Assembly: GCF_913064665.1 (NCBI RefSeq)
Contig: NZ_CAJYBT010000020.1
Location: 1 to 63,398, forward strand
Source of the DNA: an uncultured Thioclava sp.
GTDB lineage: Bacteria > Pseudomonadota > Alphaproteobacteria > Rhodobacterales > Rhodobacteraceae
Length of the DNA stretch: 63,398 nucleotides
Direction: 5' to 3'
The notes beneath the pieces are model-generated. The model did no database searches. It was given only the letters and a program-made list of their open reading frames with translations, and was not told where the DNA came from. Shown here in pieces: positions 43,646 to 53,057 of the stretch. The translations under genes were made by a program, and so were the position numbers. Each line of letters begins with the position of its first letter. Within the stretch, counting starts at the first letter, position 1.

Positions 43646-44542
43646 TCAGTTCAGCGTCTCGGGCAAATCCAATCCGCGCAGAATGTCTTGCGCGGCCATC
43701 GGGCGCTTGCCGGGGCGCTGGGCCTGCAACACCTCCAAAGCACCGATGCCGCAGGCGATGGTGAACCCATGCAGCACGCGGCCAGCCGGGCCGTTCCCCT
43801 CGGTCAAGGCGGCATGAAGCAGCTTCACCCGTTCGTCTCCAATCGCGACCCAAGCGCCGGGGAGCGGGGACAGCCCGTTGATATGGCGCACCAGCTCGGC
43901 GGCGGGGCGGGACCAGTCGATGCGCGCCTCGGCTTTGTCGATCTTGGCGGCGTAGGTCACGCCCGTCTCGGGCTGCACCTCGGGTGTGAGGCTGTCGATC
44001 CGCGCGAGCGCATCCAGAATCAACCGCGCACCCATGTCCGACAGCCGGTCATGCAGCACGCCGGTGGTTTCGGTTGCGCCGATATCGGTGGCTTCGCGCA
44101 GCAGCACAGGGCCGGTATCCAGCCCCGCCTCCATCTGCATGATACAGATCCCGGTCTGCGCATCGCCCGCCATCACCGCGCGGTGGATCGGTGCCGCCCC
44201 ACGCCAGCGCGGCAACAGCGAGGCATGAATGTTCAGACAGCCCTTCGCGGGCGCATCCAACACCGCTTGCGGCAAGATAAGCCCATAGGCGACGACCACG
44301 GCGATATCGGCATTGAGCGCGGAGAAAGCCTCGCGATCCGATGGCGCTTTGAAATTGCGCGGCGTGCGCACCTCAATCCCCAGCTTCTCGGCGCAAAGCT
44401 GCACCGGCGAGGGGCGATCTTTCTTGCCGCGACCAGCAGGGCGCGGAGGCTGCGAATAAACCGCGACGACATCATGGTCGCGCGCCAGAGCCTCGAGCAC
44501 CGGAACCGAGAAATCGGGCGTGCCCATGAAGATCACCCGCAT
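43646..44542 (-). CDS. fmt: Methionyl-tRNA formyltransferase
   Basis: Formylates Met-tRNA for initiation. It has 298 residues. The N-terminal domain starts [19 protein letters not shown]; the signature [16 protein letters not shown] lies near residues 106-121, and the C-terminal RNA-binding domain near 205-298. The start ATG shares one base with the stop of the preceding deformylase-like gene (TGATG), so synthesis is coupled. Confidence 0.97.
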   Translation of the reverse strand: MRVIFMGTPDFSVPVLEALARDHDVVAVYSQPPRPAGRGKKDRPSPVQLCAEKLGIEVRTPRNFKAPSDREAFSALNADIAVVVAYGLILPQAVLDAPAKGCLNIHASLLPRWRGAAPIHRAVMAGDAQTGICIMQMEAGLDTGPVLLREATDIGATETTGVLHDRLSDMGARLILDALARIDSLTPEVQPETGVTYAAKIDKAEARIDWSRPAAELVRHINGLSPLPGAWVAIGDERVKLLHAALTEGNGPAGRVLHGFTIACGIGALEVLQAQRPGKRPMAAQDILRGLDLPETLN

Positions 44543-45042
44543 CAGGCTTTCCTCAGTTTCTTAGATTTCTGCACCAGCATTTTGCGGCGCAGCGGCGTCA
44601 GGTGATCGACGTAAAGTTTGCCGTTGAGATGGTCGATCTGGTGCTGCACCGAGGTTGCCCAAAGCCCGACAAAATCGCGATCTTCGCTTTCGCCGCTTTC
44701 GTTGAGAAACCGCACCGTCACCGCGCGCGGGCGTTCGATCGCGGCGAAAACTCCGGGCAGGTTGGGCGAGGCCTCGTCATGTTTGCGCATCTGCACCGAG
44801 GCATGCAGCACCTCGGGATTGGCCATGCGCACGGCTTGCCCGCGCTTGTCCGAGGCGTCGACAACGGCCAGACGCAGGGTGATCCCGATCTGCGGTGCGG
44901 CCAAGCCAACACCGGGCATCGCATCCATCGTTTCGACCATGTCGTCCCAGATCATGCGAACGGTTTCGGTGATCGCCTCGACCGGTTCGGCGGGGCGATG
45001 CAAGCGGCGGTCGTCATAAGGCAGGAAGGCGCGCACGGCCAT
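44542..45042 (-). CDS. Peptide deformylase-like protein, active site degenerate
   Basis: A 166-residue homologue of the adjacent deformylase. Motif 1 is kept (GVGLAAPQ at residues 44-51). Motif 2 reads EASPN at 90-94 where the neighbour has EGCLS, so the metal-ligand Cys is Ser92. Motif 3 reads HQIDH (134-138) in place of HEFDH, so the catalytic Glu is Gln135. Two metal-binding His remain. Loss of both residues predicts no classical deformylase activity. It is nevertheless full length, with good codon use, and locked between def and fmt by TGATG overlaps on both sides, so it is probably kept for some binding or regulatory role. Confidence 0.9.
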   Translation of the reverse strand: MAVRAFLPYDDRRLHRPAEPVEAITETVRMIWDDMVETMDAMPGVGLAAPQIGITLRLAVVDASDKRGQAVRMANPEVLHASVQMRKHDEASPNLPGVFAAIERPRAVTVRFLNESGESEDRDFVGLWATSVQHQIDHLNGKLYVDHLTPLRRKMLVQKSKKLRKA

Positions 45043-45587
45043 CAGGAAAGGAAATCCTTCGAGCCCGCTTCACGTGCGCGCTCGCGTTTCAGCTTTTCCA
45101 TCTTGCGGGTGATCATCTTGCGTTTCATCGGGCCAAGATAGTCGATGAACAGCTTACCGTTGAGATGGTCGAATTCGTGCTGCGCGCAAGTTGCCCAGAG
45201 CGCGTCGAACTGCTCTTCGTGGCTTTGCCCATCCAGACCCAGCCAGCGCATGCGCACCTCGGCGGGGCGGGTGACTTCGGCATATTGCTCGGGGATGGAC
45301 AGACAGCCTTCCTCGTAGACATTGCTTTCGTCCGAGACCCAGCTGACCTCGGGATTGATCAGCACCATCGGCTCGGGCGTGGCGTCTTGTTCCTTGACGC
45401 AATCCATCACGAACAGCCGTTTCATCACGCCAACCTGCGGCGCGGCCAACCCGATGCCGGGGGCCTCATACATGGTCGCAAGCATGTCATCGGCGAGTTT
45501 GCGGATCTCGTCGGTGACCTCGGCCACGGGGTCGCACACCTTTTTCAGGCGCGGATCGGGATGGATCAGGATCTGTCTTAGCGTCAT
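45042..45587 (-). CDS. def: Peptide deformylase
   Basis: Removes the formyl group from nascent N-terminal fMet. It has 181 residues. All three motifs are intact: GIGLAAPQ (44-51), EGCLS (93-97, metal ligand C95) and HEFDH (137-141). The ATG at 45587 starts [17 protein letters not shown]; the open frame continues far upstream, antisense to the aminotransferase, but only by chance. First gene of def-def-like-fmt. Diverges from the C-S lyase gene at 45714. Confidence 0.97.
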   Translation of the reverse strand: MTLRQILIHPDPRLKKVCDPVAEVTDEIRKLADDMLATMYEAPGIGLAAPQVGVMKRLFVMDCVKEQDATPEPMVLINPEVSWVSDESNVYEEGCLSIPEQYAEVTRPAEVRMRWLGLDGQSHEEQFDALWATCAQHEFDHLNGKLFIDYLGPMKRKMITRKMEKLKRERAREAGSKDFLS

Positions 45588-45713
45588 GACAGGGGATTTA
45601 GGCGAACTGTTCCGTCCTTGCAATGGCACGCGATTGTGTCTGAGACAAATCGGGGTTTGAACCTGTCTGCGCGATTTGCTCTGTTGCGCGCGTAACATAG
45701 GAGAGCCCGACAT

Positions 45714-46889
45714 ATGACCGCGCCCAATTTCGACGAGATGATCGACCGCATCGGAACCCATTCTGCGAAGTGGGACGCGATGGAGGGGATTTTTGGCGTA
45801 GCCCCCGAGGACGGGATCTCGATGTGGGTCGCAGACATGGATTTCCGCCCGCCTGCCTGTGTGCAGCGCGCGCTGGAATCGATGACGGCGCATGGGGTTT
45901 ATGGCTATTGGGGCGATATGCGCGATTATCACGCAGCCATTCAGTGGTGGATGTCCAATCGCCACGGCTGGCAGGTCGAACCCGAATGGATTTTCACCAC
46001 CCATGGGCTGGTGAATGGCACGGGGCTGTGTGTCGACGCCTTCACCAAGCCCGGCGAAGCCGTGGTGCTGATGACGCCAGTTTATCATGCCTTCGCACGC
46101 ACCATCAAAGCGGCGGGGCGCGAGGTGCGGGAATGTCCGCTGGCGCTGGAAGATGGCCGCTATGAGATGGATTTCGATGCGTGGGACGCCCAAATGACGG
46201 GCAACGAAACCATGCTGCTCTTGTGTTCGCCGCATAATCCCGGCGGGCGTGTCTGGAGCCAATCAGAGCTAGAGGCCACGGCCGCGTTCTGTCGCCGCCA
46301 CAACCTTGTGCTGGTCTGCGATGAAATTCACCACGACCTGGTGATGCCCGGCCACACCCATATTCCGATGACCGTGGCTTGCCCTGACCAACCGGTCGTC
46401 ATGATGACTGCGACGACGAAGACATTTAACATTGCGGGCACGCATACGGGCAATGTGATCATCGCCGATCCCGCGCTGCGCGAACGCTTTGCCGCGCGGA
46501 TGATGGCGCTGGGGATCTCGCCCAACAGCTTTGGGCTGGCGATGGCGACAGCCGCCTACAGCCCAGACGGGGCGGCTTGGGTTGACGCGTTGACCGCCTA
46601 TCTTGAGGGTAATCGCCATATTTTCGACGCGGGTGTGAATGCGATCCCCGGTCTGCGCTCGATGCCGCTGGAATCGACCTATCTGGCTTGGGTCGATTTT
46701 TCCGGCACCGGAATGGCGGCTGAAGACTTCACGGCCCGCGTCGAGAAAGACGCGAAAATTGCCGCCAATCATGGGGAAACCTTCGGGCGGGGGGGCGAGA
46801 GCTTCCTGCGCTTCAACATCGCGACCCCGCGCGCGCGGGTGCAAGAGGCCGTGGGCCGACTGCAAGCCGCCTTTGGTGATCTGCAATAA
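45714..46889 (+). CDS. PLP-dependent C-S lyase / aminotransferase (PatB/MalY family)
   Basis: A 391-residue fold-type I PLP enzyme. [12 protein letters not shown] near residues 36-47 and YGYWGD are PatB/MalY signatures. CSPHNPGG lies near 170 and the PLP lysine is in [11 protein letters not shown] near 232. PatB enzymes cleave cystathionine or cysteine conjugates (beta C-S lyase) and can release methanethiol. A link to the nearby DMSP operon is only suggestive. The start follows AGGAGAG. A terminator follows at 46892. Confidence 0.88.
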   Translation: MTAPNFDEMIDRIGTHSAKWDAMEGIFGVAPEDGISMWVADMDFRPPACVQRALESMTAHGVYGYWGDMRDYHAAIQWWMSNRHGWQVEPEWIFTTHGLVNGTGLCVDAFTKPGEAVVLMTPVYHAFARTIKAAGREVRECPLALEDGRYEMDFDAWDAQMTGNETMLLLCSPHNPGGRVWSQSELEATAAFCRRHNLVLVCDEIHHDLVMPGHTHIPMTVACPDQPVVMMTATTKTFNIAGTHTGNVIIADPALRERFAARMMALGISPNSFGLAMATAAYSPDGAAWVDALTAYLEGNRHIFDAGVNAIPGLRSMPLESTYLAWVDFSGTGMAAEDFTARVEKDAKIAANHGETFGRGGESFLRFNIATPRARVQEAVGRLQAAFGDLQ

Positions 46890-46891
46890 CG

Positions 46892-46917
46892 AAAGGCGCC
46901 CGTTCGGGCGCCTTTTT
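46892..46917. terminator. Convergent intrinsic terminator
   Basis: A perfect 10-bp stem (AAAGGCGCCC / GGGCGCCTTT, loop GTTC) with five T residues on the plus strand, just after the C-S lyase stop. Confidence 0.9.
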
Positions 46918-46952
46918 CCAAAGCCATTCAGGGGGCAACGGCGCGCCCCGCC

Positions 46953-47300
46953 TTAGGCTTTTGACAGGTAGCCTGCAATCTCGGGCCCTTCGAACACGAA
47001 ATCGAGCGGCGCGCGATCGGCGACAGCGGTCTCGCGTTTGACGTTGCAGATCAACTCGCCGTCAGCAACCTCTGAGGCGATGATCAGGCAGGTCGCGATA
47101 TGGGTCGACCCGTCATATAGATCGACATACCCCCGCAGATGGCTGACCCGATCCGCATCAAGCGCAAACCCGCCTTTGAACCTGCGCAGCACCCGCCAGC
47201 TTGCGCCATCCGCCAAGACGCGCAGACGCGATGTTTTCGCCGACTTGCGTTTCTGCGCGACGCGCAGCCCTTCGAGCAGTTCCTTGGGCAGAAATTCCAT
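46953..47300 (-). CDS. Conserved hypothetical protein
   Basis: A 115-residue soluble protein that I cannot assign to a family. It begins MEFLPKELLEGLRVAQKRK behind GGAGGC. A basic first third (RKSAKTSRLRV) is followed by a beta-rich part with FALDADRVSHLRGYVDLYDG, and THIATCLIIASEVADGEL. Codon use matches the neighbours. A second ATG at 47318 would add six residues without a ribosome site. Converges with the C-S lyase gene and diverges from the transglycosylase gene. Confidence 0.8.
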   Translation of the reverse strand: MEFLPKELLEGLRVAQKRKSAKTSRLRVLADGASWRVLRRFKGGFALDADRVSHLRGYVDLYDGSTHIATCLIIASEVADGELICNVKRETAVADRAPLDFVFEGPEIAGYLSKA

Positions 47301-47479
47301 CACAGCCTCCAGCAGCATCCCCGCACTCTATGCTGCTCACGCGAATGTAAAATTCAAGTTAACCATTTGTCCGATCTCATGCCGCACCTGCATGGAGTGC
47401 TGTATTTGCAACGTCTTGGCTGTTGTCGGACCTGTGAGTGCGCGTTAGCCTCTCGGTAATCTCATAAGAAAGTCTGCTC

Positions 47480-48646
47480 ATGCGCCTGCCGATTCTCGCC
47501 CTCAGCTTGTCGATTCTTGCCGCGCCCGTGATGGCACAATGCGGAGGGAGTTGGTCTGGGTTTCTCAGTGGCATCCGCAGCGATATCCGTGCCGCTGGCC
47601 TGAGCGCGGCGCAGGCCGATGCCTTTCTCAATGGTGCGCGCCAAGACCCAAAAGTGCTGCGGGCTGACCGCGCGCAGGGCGTGTTTCGCAAGGATTTTCT
47701 GCAATTTTCCAGCGCGGTGATCAGTCAGAACCGCCTCACCAACGGGGCACGCAACGCCAAGCGCTACAAATTGACTTTTGATCGGATCGAGCGGGACTAC
47801 GGCGTCTCGCGCGGGGTGCTGCTGGCGTTTTGGGCGCTTGAGACCGATTTCGGGCAGGTGCAGGGCGATTTCAACACCCGCAATGCGTTGCTGACGCTCG
47901 CCCATGATTGCCGCCGCCCCGAGCTGTTTCGCCCGCAGGTGATCGCCGCCGCCAAACTGTATCAACGGGGTGATTTTGATCCCCAGCGCGAAAAAGGCGC
48001 TTGGGCCGGAGAGATCGGGCAAGTGCAGATGCTGCCTGATGACATCTTGCGCAACGGGGTGGATGGCGATGGCGATGGGCATGTACGGCTGAAAACCTCT
48101 GCGCCGGATGCGCTGATGTCGGGGGCCAAGATGCTGCACGATCTGGGCTGGCGCAAAGGTGAGCCGTGGATGCAAGAGATCGTGCTGCCCGCCACGCTTG
48201 ATTGGTCCAAAACCGGGTTGAACACGCAAGCCTCCACCGCCGATTGGGCGCGGATGGGTGTGCGGGCACGCAGCGGGAGACTGGCGCAGGGGGTGCCGGG
48301 TTCGGTGTTGCTGCCGATGGGGCGCAAGGGGCCGGCCTTTATGGTCTATCCCAATTTCCGCGTGTTATTTGAGTGGAACAAAAGCTTTGTCTATGTCACC
48401 TCGGCGGCCTATTTCGCGACCCGGCTTGAAGGCGCGCCGCGCCTTGACCCCGGCCATCCCGATGCGGGGCTCAGCAGTGCGCAGATGTCGGCGCTGCAAC
48501 AAAAGCTGACGGCGCGTGGTTATGATGTGGGTAAGGTTGACGGGATTTTAGGGGCGAAAACGCGCCCCGCCGTCCAAAGCGAACAGAAACGGTTGGGCCT
48601 GCCTGCCGATGGTTGGCCCACCAAGGCGCTGCTGAACGCGCTTTGA
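47480..48646 (+). CDS. Lytic murein transglycosylase, MltB family with peptidoglycan-binding domain
   Basis: A 388-residue exported enzyme that cleaves peptidoglycan glycan strands to 1,6-anhydro products. Signal MRLPILALSLSILAAPVMAQ; the SLT_2 domain at about 25-310 has the catalytic Glu in FWALETDFG near residue 122, and GEIGQVQMLP near 175. A peptidoglycan_binding_1 domain is at about 330-388 (LTARGYDVGKVDGILG). No lipobox, so it is likely soluble in the periplasm. The 131-nt gap that follows holds a weak hairpin at 48683-48710. Confidence 0.93.
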   Translation: MRLPILALSLSILAAPVMAQCGGSWSGFLSGIRSDIRAAGLSAAQADAFLNGARQDPKVLRADRAQGVFRKDFLQFSSAVISQNRLTNGARNAKRYKLTFDRIERDYGVSRGVLLAFWALETDFGQVQGDFNTRNALLTLAHDCRRPELFRPQVIAAAKLYQRGDFDPQREKGAWAGEIGQVQMLPDDILRNGVDGDGDGHVRLKTSAPDALMSGAKMLHDLGWRKGEPWMQEIVLPATLDWSKTGLNTQASTADWARMGVRARSGRLAQGVPGSVLLPMGRKGPAFMVYPNFRVLFEWNKSFVYVTSAAYFATRLEGAPRLDPGHPDAGLSSAQMSALQQKLTARGYDVGKVDGILGAKTRPAVQSEQKRLGLPADGWPTKALLNAL

Positions 48647-48777
48647 ATTCAGGTGGCGCGACTGCGGAGTTCCAGAATTGTACAGCCCTTTTCATTGCGA
48701 GTGAGGGCTGCGCGCATTATGTCAAAGGGCCGGGGCACCCCGTGCTGCTCTGGCGGTAGGGTTCGAAAGGGGATCGT

Positions 48778-49551
48778 GTGACAGGTACAACCACCCAGCG
48801 CCTTGGCATAAGGACACTCGGGATTGCGACGTTGATCCTGAGCATGGCCGCAGGTCTTGCCGGCTGTGGGCCCGCCCCGCGCGGTAGCGGCATCAACGAT
48901 CCATATGAGGCGTCAAATCGCCAGACCCACGCGTTCAACAAAAAGGCGGACAGCGTGCTGTTTCGCGCGCCTTCGTCGGATGATACCCGTCCCCCCGTGG
49001 GGCCGGTGGGGCATGCGATTGGCAATGTGGGCAACAATCTTGGCCTGCCAAGCATGGTTCTCAATTCGCTTTTGCAAGGCCGCCCTGAACCGGCGATCAA
49101 GAATACCTTCCGCTTCATCATCAATTCGACGCTGGGTCTGGGTGGCATATTTGACCCCGCTGGCACCCGTTTCTCGCTTCCCGAGTCCACTACGGATTTC
49201 GGCGAAACGCTGCATGTTTGGGGGGTGGGCGAGGGCACCTATCTGGAGCTGCCGATCTTTGGCCCCTCGACGGAGCGTGACGCACTGGGCAAGGTGGTTG
49301 ATCTGGTGATTGACCCGCTCAACGCGCTGGACCCCGATCCGCGGTTGGTGGCCAAGGCGTTCCGCTTGGGCGCGCGCGTCGAAACCCGCAAGAAATATAG
49401 CGCTACCGTCGATTCGGTGTTGCATGACAGTGCCGATAGCTATGCGCAAAGCCGCCTGTTGTATTTGCAGAACCGGCGCTTCGAACTTAACGGCGAGGAG
49501 AGAAACGATGCCGCAGCCTATGATCCCTATGACGACCCTGCGCTACAATAG
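48778..49551 (+). CDS. mlaA: MlaA (VacJ) family outer-membrane lipoprotein
   Basis: Part of the Mla system that returns misplaced phospholipids from the outer membrane. A 257-residue lipoprotein: signal with lipobox LAGC near residue 30, then INDPYEASNRQTHAFNK and GLPSMVLNSLLQG, FIINSTLGLGGIFDPA, LPESTTDFGETLHVWGVGEG. GTG start behind AAAGGGGATC. Its last 44 nt overlap mlaC, so both are made together. mlaDEF are not in this window. Confidence 0.94.
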   Translation: MTGTTTQRLGIRTLGIATLILSMAAGLAGCGPAPRGSGINDPYEASNRQTHAFNKKADSVLFRAPSSDDTRPPVGPVGHAIGNVGNNLGLPSMVLNSLLQGRPEPAIKNTFRFIINSTLGLGGIFDPAGTRFSLPESTTDFGETLHVWGVGEGTYLELPIFGPSTERDALGKVVDLVIDPLNALDPDPRLVAKAFRLGARVETRKKYSATVDSVLHDSADSYAQSRLLYLQNRRFELNGEERNDAAAYDPYDDPALQ

Positions 49552-50137
49552 ACGTTTCATTTTGGGGGCCGGGGTTGCCGGGCTGGCCGGGGCGCTGGTG
49601 CCGGGTCAGGCTTTTGCGCTGAATGATTCACAGGCGAGGGCGCTGATTGAGCGCGCCGTGACCGATACCAACGCAGCCATCCGATCTGGCAAGACGGGCC
49701 CCGCGCTTTATGCCATGTTCGAGCGGATTTTCTCGAAATATGCGGATGTGAACGTGATCGCCCGCTCGGCGCTGGGGGTCGCGGCGCGTCAGGCGAGTGC
49801 TGCGCAGATGGCCGCCTTCACAAAGGCCTATCAGGGCTATCTTTCGCGCAAATATGGCAAGCGGTTCCGCGAATTCATCGGCGCGCAATTCGAGGTGAAG
49901 GGCGCGCGTGCGATCAAGACGTTCTATGAGGTGAAAACCACAGCGATCCTCAAGGGCCAAGCGCCGTTCGAGGTGCTCTGGCAGGTCTCGGATCGGTCTG
50001 GCCAAGACAAGTTTTTCAACCTGATCGTTGAGGGCGTGAATATGCTGGCCTCTGAGCGCGCCGAAATTGGTGCGATGCTTGATCGCCGTCGCGGTAACAT
50101 CGACGCAGTGATTCAAGATTTGAAAACGGCTGGCTAG
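49508..50137 (+). CDS. mlaC: MlaC family periplasmic phospholipid-binding protein
   Basis: A 209-residue periplasmic shuttle of the Mla lipid transport system. N-terminal export signal with RRFILGAGVAGLAGALVPG, then the MlaC fold including FSKYADVNVIARSALG and FTKAYQGYLSRKYGKRF, ending NIDAVIQDLKTAG. The ATG at 49508 lies six bases after GAGGAGAG within mlaA; later in-frame ATGs at 49520 and 49529 have no better sites. The longer frame back to 49310 is an overlap artefact. Confidence 0.92.
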   Translation: MPQPMIPMTTLRYNRRFILGAGVAGLAGALVPGQAFALNDSQARALIERAVTDTNAAIRSGKTGPALYAMFERIFSKYADVNVIARSALGVAARQASAAQMAAFTKAYQGYLSRKYGKRFREFIGAQFEVKGARAIKTFYEVKTTAILKGQAPFEVLWQVSDRSGQDKFFNLIVEGVNMLASERAEIGAMLDRRRGNIDAVIQDLKTAG

Positions 50138-50153
50138 GGCTTGCCTTACGGCT

Positions 50154-50195
50154 GATATGACAACGCCCGGTGGAGACACCGGGCGTTGTCATATC
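50154..50195. terminator. Perfect 19-bp stem between convergent mlaC and PBP genes
   Basis: Arms 50154-50172 and 50177-50195 are exact reverse complements (GATATGACAACGCCCGGTG on the left) around a GAGA loop. No T-tract, but the stem is far stronger than needed for a terminator and lies 17 nt from each flanking stop codon. A bidirectional terminator or an RNA-processing signal is likely. Confidence 0.75.
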
Positions 50196-50211
50196 AAAGC
50201 GCCGTCACACC

Positions 50212-52422
50212 TCAGTTTCGATTGCCGCCAAACACGCCCAGCAGGCTTTTGAGAATCGAATCAGATGGGTTACGGCGTTGTGCTTGGGGCTGAGGCTGCT
50301 GGGGTTGCGCGCTTTGCTCGGGCAGTTGCCCCGCACTTTGCGAATCGCCCGAATATTGCTGCGTCTCTGCCTGCCAATCCGAGGGCTGCGCCATCGGCAG
50401 TGGTTTTGCGGGCTGGCCGTCTTCCACGCGCGCCATCGTTTCGTGGAAGATCTCGGCGGGCAATCCACCGCCCGTGACGCCCTTCAGCGGCGTGTTGTCG
50501 TCATTGCCCATCCAGACGCCGACGACATAGTCCGCCGTAAACCCGATAAACCAGGCATCCCGCGAGCTTTGCGTCGTGCCAGTTTTCCCAGCAATTTCAT
50601 AGCCTTTGATATTAGCCCGCCCGCCCGTGCCATGCAGCACAACCTGACGCATCATATAGATCAACTCGCGCGCTGATTTTTCCGAGATCACGCGCTCGCC
50701 AATGCCGCCGGGTTTGCTGAAAAGCGGGTTGCTATCGCCCTTGAGCGTAAGCGTGTTCAGCCCGTAGGGCGTCACCGAAGAGCCGCCATTCAAGATGCCT
50801 GCATAGGCGCCCGTCATGTCCAGCAGATCCGATTCCCCGACCCCCAAAGCGACAGAGGGCAGGTTTGGCAGGTTCTGCGCAAAGCCAAGCCCCTCGGCGA
50901 CCTTGATGACATTCTCGCGCCCCACCGCCTCAGAGACACGCACCGTTGCAACGTTTACCGAATGCTCAAGCGCGGTGGTCAGGGTGATCGGGCCGCTGAA
51001 GTTGCGTTCATAGTTGCGCGGCGTCCAGTCCGGGGAGCCGGGCATTTTCACGGTCAACGGGGCATCATCTACCATCGAATCGGGGGTGTAGCCCAGATCC
51101 AGCGCGGTGGCATAGACAAAGGGCTTGAAGGTCGAGCCGGTCTGGCGCTGCGCCATCGTGGCGTGGTTGAACGCGCCGGTCACCTTGGTTGCGCGCCCGC
51201 CCACCATGCCACGCACGGCCCCATCGGGCGACATCACGACGATCGCAGCCTCGGCGGTGCTGTCTTTGGCGACCTTATCGCTAAAGACGGACTGCATCGC
51301 CTCTTCGGCGGCGGATTGGATGCGCTGATCCAAAGTCGTGTGAATCACCACATCTTCGGTCGTGCCGCGTGACAGGAAATCGGGGATCGTATCCATCAGC
51401 CAATCGGCGAAATAGCCCCCCGCGCGACGTTGCGCAGCCTCGCTCAGAGTGGCGGGATTGGCCTTGGCATCCAGATATTGCCGGTCCGTCAGATAGTGTT
51501 GCTGATGCATCAACATCAGCACGGTTTCCGCCCGCGCCTGAGCGCGCTCAAGGCTGTTGGTGGGCGCGTAATAGCTTGGCGCTTTGAGCAGGCCCGCCAG
51601 CATTGCAGCTTGCTGCGGATTGTCATTGGCGGCCGAAATCCCGAAATACCGCTCGGATGCGGCCTCAAATCCGCGCGCCCCGGCGCCCAGATAGGCCCGG
51701 TTGAGGTAGATCGAAAGAACTTGGTCTTTGGTATATTTCAGATCCAGCGCAAAGGCATAGGGCACTTCCTTGATCTTGCGCTTGAGCCCGCCAGAGCGGC
51801 AATCATCTTCATAGGCGGATTCGTTTTTCCATTGCTTTGGGTCGAACTTCACACCAAGGCACAAAAGCTTTGCTACCTGTTGCGTGATCGTCGAACCGCC
51901 ATTGCCCTGAAACGGGCCGCGCCCATCCTTGAGGTTGATCGCGATCGCCGAGGCGATGCCGCGCGGGCTGATCCCGATATGGTGGTAAAAACGGCGATCC
52001 TCGGTCGCGATTACCGCGTTGCGCAGATGGGGCGAGACGTTTTTGGCGTCGATCAGCCCGCCATAGGTTTCGCCGCGCCAGGCAAAGACCTTGTTTTGAT
52101 CGTCAAGCATCGTGACCGACCCACGGGTGCGCCCATCCAGAAGCTTTGTGTAGTCAGGCAGCGTCGAATAGAAATACAGCGTCGCCGCGCCCACAACGAG
52201 CGCGATCACCATGGAGAAACGCCAGAACGCCCCCCAGAGGAGGCGCCAGATAAACCGCACCATCCCTGCGATTGCGCCGCTGAACCCACCGCGCCGGGGC
52301 GGGCGCGGTTTTTGCCCGCGTGGTTTGCGGGGTTTCGGCGTCTTCGAGGGGCTCGCATTTTTCGACGTGGCGTAGCGCTTATCCGCTACCAACGACCCGC
52401 GTCGTCCGCCCTTCTGTGTCAT
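50212..52422 (-). CDS. Class A penicillin-binding protein (transglycosylase/transpeptidase)
   Basis: A 736-residue bifunctional peptidoglycan synthase, PBP1A-like. A basic, Pro/Lys-rich cytoplasmic N-terminus (about 1-50) precedes one membrane helix (about 62-85). The glycosyltransferase domain has ATEDRRFYHHIGISPRG and GNGGSTITQQVAK. The transpeptidase domain has SxxK in TGSTFKPF, SVN in EHSVNVATV and KTGTT in AGKTGTTQSSRDAWFIG. The C-terminal 60 residues are Gln/Pro-rich. The start at 52422 is the first plausible ATG. It faces away from glnK-amtB. Confidence 0.94.
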   Translation of the reverse strand: MTQKGGRRGSLVADKRYATSKNASPSKTPKPRKPRGQKPRPPRRGGFSGAIAGMVRFIWRLLWGAFWRFSMVIALVVGAATLYFYSTLPDYTKLLDGRTRGSVTMLDDQNKVFAWRGETYGGLIDAKNVSPHLRNAVIATEDRRFYHHIGISPRGIASAIAINLKDGRGPFQGNGGSTITQQVAKLLCLGVKFDPKQWKNESAYEDDCRSGGLKRKIKEVPYAFALDLKYTKDQVLSIYLNRAYLGAGARGFEAASERYFGISAANDNPQQAAMLAGLLKAPSYYAPTNSLERAQARAETVLMLMHQQHYLTDRQYLDAKANPATLSEAAQRRAGGYFADWLMDTIPDFLSRGTTEDVVIHTTLDQRIQSAAEEAMQSVFSDKVAKDSTAEAAIVVMSPDGAVRGMVGGRATKVTGAFNHATMAQRQTGSTFKPFVYATALDLGYTPDSMVDDAPLTVKMPGSPDWTPRNYERNFSGPITLTTALEHSVNVATVRVSEAVGRENVIKVAEGLGFAQNLPNLPSVALGVGESDLLDMTGAYAGILNGGSSVTPYGLNTLTLKGDSNPLFSKPGGIGERVISEKSARELIYMMRQVVLHGTGGRANIKGYEIAGKTGTTQSSRDAWFIGFTADYVVGVWMGNDDNTPLKGVTGGGLPAEIFHETMARVEDGQPAKPLPMAQPSDWQAETQQYSGDSQSAGQLPEQSAQPQQPQPQAQRRNPSDSILKSLLGVFGGNRN

Positions 52423-52693
52423 TTGCCTGATCCGCTGCCTTGTTTTCGTTGGCGCCAATTTACACGCAGCTTCACAGGATGTGGACCCGCATAAATTCAC
52501 GTTTCAGTTTCACATTTCGCCCAATAATTAGCCGATGCGCCTAAAATGTATAATTATTAGGCAGATTACTGGCAAGCTTCCCGATCTCTCTGCCTCTGTT
52601 TCCTTGTGCGCGTGCAGCGAACTTGGCCTTCTGACGCCAGATGGTGTCGATCGCTCACGACATTGAGATGTGCTGAACAAGGAAGGGACGACA
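52423..52693. promoter_or_regulatory. Divergent promoter region of the PBP gene and glnK-amtB
   Basis: 271 nt with a clearly AT-rich core at about 52500-52570. An inverted repeat GCCTAA-N12-TTAGGC lies at 52539-52562 around TATAATTAT, a possible operator over a -10. I looked for a sigma-54 -24/-12 pair ahead of glnK and see only a weak TGGCAAGC at 52570, so nitrogen control is not demonstrated from sequence. Confidence 0.4.
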
Positions 52694-53032
52694 GTGAAAC
52701 TCATCATTGCAGCAATCAAGCCGTTCAAGCTCGAGGAGGTGCGCGAAGCGCTCACCACCATCGGCGTGCGCGGTATGATGGTTACCGAGATCAAAGGCTT
52801 TGGCGCACAGTCGGGTCACACCGAAATCTATCGCGGCGCGGAATACGCCGTGAACTTCGTGCCCAAGGTGAAACTGGAAATCGTGGTTGCGGACGGCCTG
52901 GCAGACGAGGTCGTCGATACGATCCTCAAGGCCGCCAAGACCGACAAGATCGGCGACGGCAAAATCTTCGTGCTCGATGTGGGGCAGGCAGTGCGCGTGC
53001 GCACGGGCGAAACCAATGACGACGCGCTCTGA
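52694..53032 (+). CDS. glnK: PII nitrogen regulatory protein GlnK
   Basis: A 112-residue PII signal protein (MKLIIAAIKPFKLEEVREAL). The T-loop is GHTEIYRGAEYAVNFVPK with the uridylylation Tyr51, and the C-terminal part is KTDKIGDGKIFVLDV. The start is a GTG preceded by AAGGAAGGGA; an upstream in-frame extension is not conserved. When nitrogen is plentiful, unmodified GlnK docks on AmtB and closes it. amtB follows after 25 nt. Confidence 0.97.
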   Translation: MKLIIAAIKPFKLEEVREALTTIGVRGMMVTEIKGFGAQSGHTEIYRGAEYAVNFVPKVKLEIVVADGLADEVVDTILKAAKTDKIGDGKIFVLDVGQAVRVRTGETNDDAL

Positions 53033-53057
53033 GACGCGACAGAGGGAAAGTAGGACA

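Noticed and set aside
45588-46262. N-terminal extension of the deformylase frame by 225 codons
   Set aside because: It is antisense to the C-S lyase gene; the family start at 45587 gives the exact normal length.
52560-52693. Sigma-54 promoter ahead of glnK
   Set aside because: Only TGGCAAGC is present without the GC of the -12 element at the right spacing, so I do not call it.
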